Positions 25,601 to 31,600 of a stretch of DNA of 64,000 nucleotides are shown piece after piece. Within the stretch, counting starts at the first letter, position 1. Each line of letters starts with the position of its first letter. Position numbers and translations under genes: made by a program. The notes under the pieces were generated by a model that saw nothing but the letters and a program-made list of their open reading frames with translations, ran no database searches and was not told where the DNA came from. The stretch comes from Protonemura montana (taxonomy: Eukaryota > Arthropoda > Insecta > Plecoptera > Nemouridae), in assembly GCA_947568835.1 (NCBI GenBank), contig OX387608.1, positions 16,216,535-16,280,534 on the forward strand, written 5' to 3'.

Positions 25601-28600
25601 ACTTTATCAAGGGTTAGAGCAGTCCTGACAATTTTTTAGTTACAAAGGTTCTTTAGTTTCAGAAAATTGGCAGGACTATGCAAGAGTTTAAAATGAATAA
25701 AAAAATAAATAAAAAAACCGTGGCTAACCTTGTGAGATTGGCCCTGATTCCAAGACGACGGCTGACCTTGTGTTTGTTTGCAGGCGGAAGTCCTGTCGCA
25801 ACACGCTTCTACTGTCGGCACGGCGGGATCCAAGAGCAGCAAGTCGATGGCGATACTCAACAACGCCGTGCGCCACGCAACTGACGGCTTCATCGGAATC
25901 CTCGACATGTTCGGCTTCGAGGAACCGAAGGTACGTCGTCCCGTTTTATAACCTTGCTTCGTTCACGCAATGGATTCTTGGTAAAGAATCACAGTCATTG
26001 GCTGTGTGTCTTCAAGATTATAGTTGTTGTTCTAAGGTATGGAAGTTCTGAGGCTCCCTGCCTAACAGGGACCCTGCTCTAATGTCCCATGTCTCGTATC
26101 CCAGCCTTGCCTGGACCCTACCCCCATGTCCCATGTCCCATGTCCCAGCCTTGCCTGGACCCTGCCCCCATGTCCCGTGTCCCATTTATCGTGTCCCAGC
26201 CTTGCCTGGACCCTGCCCCCATGTCCCATGTCCCATGTCCCAGTCTTGCCTGGACCCTGACCCAGTGTCCCATGTCTGGAGGTCGTGGGAAAAACCCCAA
26301 TCGTGTGGGTTATTTTTGGTTATTTTCACTAACGAAGTCTGGCTCATAACCTAACCTGGATTGTGCAGCCGAGCCAACTGGAGCACCTGTGCGTGAACCT
26401 GTGTGCCGAGACGATGCAACATTTCTACAACACGCACATCTTCAAGTCGAGCATCGAGTCTTGCCGCGAGGAGGGAATCCGCTGCGAGGTGGAGGTGGAC
26501 TACGTTGACAACGTTCCCTGCATTGATCTTGTCTCATCGCTGGTAAGCTAACATCATGTAGTCTTTATACTGATAGCAGTCTCTGGCAGCTGTTTACTAA
26601 ACTAAAAGTCTTGTGATGTATAAAGATGATTACACTCTATTATTATGAACATTATAACCATCTCAAAAATTGATGCCTAATTAGTAATTGGGGCATCAAC
26701 GGGGGCTCCTAACGGGGCATGTTCAGGGAAAATGACTGCTGATTTAAAATAACTTCGACCATCCCCTCAAAGTTTTTCCTGCTGACAGATGTTTCCTTTA
26801 TCTTGCGGGGCAGTTTGTTGCATAAAATCGGTCACATAAAAGTCGCGTTCTTTCTTCCTGTTTCTAACAAGCTTTTTTTTTGTCTTACATGCCTTGTTTT
26901 CTGGTATTCAAGACCGATGTGTTGATGGACTGTCACTTGTGTTTACAGCGTACAGGCCTGCTCAGCATGCTGGACGTTGAGTGCTCGCAACGTGGCAGCG
27001 TGGAGTCGTACGTCGCGAAGCTGAAAGTGCAACACAAACAGAATCCTCGACTCTTCGAACCGCGGCCGCTGGAGCCTCGCACGTTCGGTATTCAGCATTT
27101 TGCCGGTCGGGTGGTCTACGACGCTTCAGACTTCCTCGGTACGTGTATTTCTATTTTGTATTTATTTTTCTTTTACAAATGTGCATTTGCTGCACTGTGG
27201 TAAGGTACATGCTACCGTTGAGTGTAGGTTATAGGTAGAGAAACAACATCAATGGCCGCCAAATGACTACCTTACCGACAAAAATGCAGAGTACCAGAAC
27301 ATCACGTTAAGTGGAGCCACTGTCGTTTGAAATTTAATTTCGATATTTCTCGTAGGTTACTCGCTTTTTAATATGCTTACGTGTATATCAGTCGTTGAGG
27401 TAAACATTGATGGAGATCTTTTGAGCATGAAAAGTCTCAAAAGCGAGTTAACCTACGAGAAATATCGAAATTCTCCTTCAAAGGAGAAGGAATACGCTTG
27501 TGGAACAAATGTGACAATGAACATTTTAGCTCCAAGCCAGGGCAAGTCAGGACATGCCAGGACATGCCAGGGCAAGCCAGGACATGCCAGGACATGCCAG
27601 GACATGCCAGGGCAAGCCAGGACATGGCAGGACATGCCAGGACATGGCAGGACATGGCAGGACATGCCAGGACATGGCAGGACATGCCAGGACATGTCAG
27701 GACATGTCAGGACATGCCAGGACATGCCAGGGCAAGCCAGGACATGCCAGGAAATGTTAAGCCCGGCAACCGGTTGTTGACGTGTTTGCATTCCTCCAAC
27801 AGATACCAACAAGGACGTTGTGCCAGATGACCTCGTGGCCGTCTTCTACAAACACACTTGCAACTTCGGCTTTGCAACGCATCTGTTCGGCTCCGAGCTC
27901 AAAGCGCTGTACTCGGTGGAGACCGTTCCGAGGGGCGTGTCTTTCCGCATCTCACCCACGTCCCACTCGGACCTGTACGTATTTATTTTATTTATTTATA
28001 TACATTTTTAATAGTATTTTTCAGGATTTAGTATTTAATATTAATTTTTCTCTTACAAATGTGCATTTGCTGCACTGTGGTAAGGTACATGCTACATAGA
28101 ACCATAGGTACATAGGTACACATGGAATGTATATTTACAACTATAGTCCATAGTCCATAGACCAACAAATAATTATAATTATGAGTACATAAACATCTAA
28201 TATATAATTATAAATATAGTTACGCAAAATATAATTGCTGGATTAATCATCATACAACATGATCTTGGTGTTTTAAATATACACAGTATTTTGGATACGT
28301 TCGAAATTTTACATTAAAAAATTATACATGAAAAGTTTGGACAGTAATCCTTTATCTTGTAGTAGCATTTGTCGACAAGGTAGGCTTTTTTTGGATGAAA
28401 TCTTATTTAAATTGCAAACGCTTGCAATGCGCGGGGTATTTTATTATTATCAACACTATAACTGTCTCAAAAATTGATGGCCTAACGGGGACATATCTTA
28501 TCTTATGTCCCCGTTTGGGCATCAATTTTTGAGACAGTTATAGTGTTCATAATAATAATAAAAAAAATGGTAGGCTTTCAATTTTATTTTAAAGGTAATG

Positions 28601-31600
28601 GCAACTTGGTGCCTGCCTGTGCTTGAGATTAAGAAAAAGTAACAGGTACAAGTTACGAAACGTTGGGAAATTTAGTTGTTCTTCACTTAGCATTCAAAAC
28701 CCTGTTGAAATGGTTTTTGTTAATACTTAATTTCTATAATAATTTATTTAACATCCCCTGCGTTGCTACGTGGTGCTAATTAGTGATTGGTTTTGTTTCT
28801 CCGCCAGCCTGAACGGCGACGAGCCAGTGACTACGCTAACGCAAGACTTCCACACGCGACTGGACAACCTGCTTCGAACGCTGGTCCACGCGAGACCTCA
28901 CTTCGTGCGCTGCTTGCGTGCAAGCGGGGCCGACGCGGCGGGACGCTTCGATCGCGGAGCCGTCATGCGGCAGATCCGTGCTTTGCAAGTTCTAGAGACT
29001 GTCAACCTCATGGCGGGAGGTGAGCAGACCATGGGTTCCTAGGTTCCTAGCGTAGCTCTATCACATGAAATATTGTGCCAGACTTTGATTGCTTTCGATT
29101 AAGCAAAGTACTGAACCAAATTCCAAATATATACTGTGGAGTGAGTGACAGGTAGAATCAATGAGACGAGATGATGGTTTGTAAGTCTTCGTTTATTTAG
29201 ACCGGATGGGTCACAGAGATTTCTAAATAGGGATCCGAGCAGACTCGTTGACGTTGCTCGAGGATGACTAATTGCTTTCACCAATCTTGGCACCACCCAC
29301 GCATCCCGTAACGCCGCGCCATCGGCGCGTAGTTCAAAAGGTGGCGGGAGGCATCCCCCACAATATATATATTTTTTTATTTGGCTACTGACAAGTTATA
29401 TATTTTGATTGATTGATTGATTTCCTGTATTGGCTTAAATAAAAAAAAAATTTACGAGCCACGAATCTTGTTAGGGATCGCCAGGATAGTACATAAAAGT
29501 AATATCAATAAAATACAGTTATAATAATATTAGTACCTAGTAGCGTGAGTTTGGGAGCGAGCCGTTAACGCAGTTGTACCACATTAAAAAATGGTGCCAT
29601 TCTTTGATCGCTTTCAATTAAGCAAAGTATTAGACAGAATTCCAAATATTTTATTTGTTTATTTATTTATTTGGCTGCTGACAGGTTACATAGTAATTGT
29701 ATGGTCTTATAGAATAAGTTTACATATGGGAATTTAAACAGTGATGTAAATAATAATAATATTGATTAAGACTACAATCAGTAGAGTACCTCGTAATAAA
29801 GTAATGGTTGGTCCTACTCTGTGTTAGGGTTATTAATAATAGTGGACTTAGTAGGTACTAATTTAGTAGTGGTAGTCTTAATAAAATTAAAATTAAGTAA
29901 TGACGTGGATGTGCCACTTGCTTGAAGTTTTAAGGCCCAAAGATATTTTATTGTTAATTTTCTCAAAATTTGAGCGAGAAACCTGGGGCTCAACTTGCAG
30001 TCCCTCTTAGCATATTTGGTAAAATTGATACAAGCTTTGTTGTTTATTGTATGGAGAAGTGCCATGCCAACTTACAAGTAGGTACTTGCTATTGCTGCTC
30101 TCTAAATCTTGATGGCTACATTTTCTTAAAACACATTGTAACTTTAACAACCTAAACAATTTTTTTGCAGTATTTCACCTGGCTATTACCAGTGAATCCA
30201 AAACGGCATCGCTACCTGCAGAATTTGACCGGCTTTTTTTTAATTTCAATGAATTTAATTTGATTCAGGTCAGAAATTCAGTAGTTGATTAGAAATGATT
30301 CATAACCCAATCGAATTTTTGCAGGTTATCCGCACCGCATGCGCTACAAGGCGTTCAACGTGCGGTTCCGCCTTCTCGCCGACTTCCACAAGTTGTCTCG
30401 CGCGGACGAGCGAGCGACCGACGACTGCGCGCTCATCCTAGAGGCGTTGCGTAGACGGCAACCGCAGCCCGCTCGCTCTCCCGTTTCCACCGGCTGGATG
30501 CAGGTGAGAACAAATCAACTAACTCGCTTTCGATCAGGAACTTTTGGCGTCGATTTGATTTATTTATTTATACTATTTATATACCTTATAGGCTCTTTGC
30601 TGGAGTTTTATAATACCACCGGTCGTATTATGTAGCTCTATGGTAGCACCCCCAAATGACCGCTCTAGGTCGGGGTTATATAATACCACCGGTCGTATTA
30701 TGTAGCACCATGGTAGCACTGCCAAATGACCGCTCTAGGTCGGGTTTATATAATACCACCTGTCGTATTATGTAGCACCATGGTAGCACCGCCAAATGAC
30801 CGCTCTAGGTCGGGGTTATATAATACCACCTGTCGTATTATGTAGCACCATGGTAGCACCGCCAAATGACCGCTCTAGGTCGGGGTTATATAATACCACC
30901 GGTCGTATTATGTAGCACCATGGTGGCACCGCCAAATGACCGCTCTAGGTCGGGGTTATATAATACCACCGGTCGTATTATGTAGCCTCATGGTAGCACC
31001 GCCAAATAACCGCTCTAGGTCGGGGTTATATAATACCACCGGTCGTATTATGTAGCACCATGGTAACACCGCCAAATGACCGCTCTAGGTCGGGCTTATA
31101 TAATACCACCGGTCATATTATGTAGCACCATGGTAGCACCACCAAATGACCGCTCTAGGTCGGGCTTATATAATACCACCGGTCATATTATGTAGCGTCA
31201 TGGTAACACCACCAAATGACCGCTCTAGGTCTGGGTTATATAATACCACCGGTCGTATTATGTAGCACCATGGTAGCACCGCCAAATGACCGCTCTAGGT
31301 CAAGGTAATATAATACCACCTGTCGTATTATGTAGCGCCATGGTAACACCGCCAAATGACCGCTCTAGGTCGGGGTTATATAATACCACCGGTCGTATTA
31401 TGTAGCACCATGGTAGCACCGCCAAATGACCGCTCTAGGTCGGGGTTATATAATACCACCGGTCGTATTATGTAGCCACATGGTAACACCACCAAATGAC
31501 CGCTCTAGGTCGGGGTTATATAATACCACCGGTCGTATTATGTAGCACCATGGTAGCACCGCCAAATGACCGCTCTAGGTCGGGTTTATATAATACCACC

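Noticed and set aside
27373-27830. Open frames in several registers across the 10-bp array
   Set aside because: The decamer lacks stop triplets in several frames, so openness is automatic; splicing evidence places the region in an intron.
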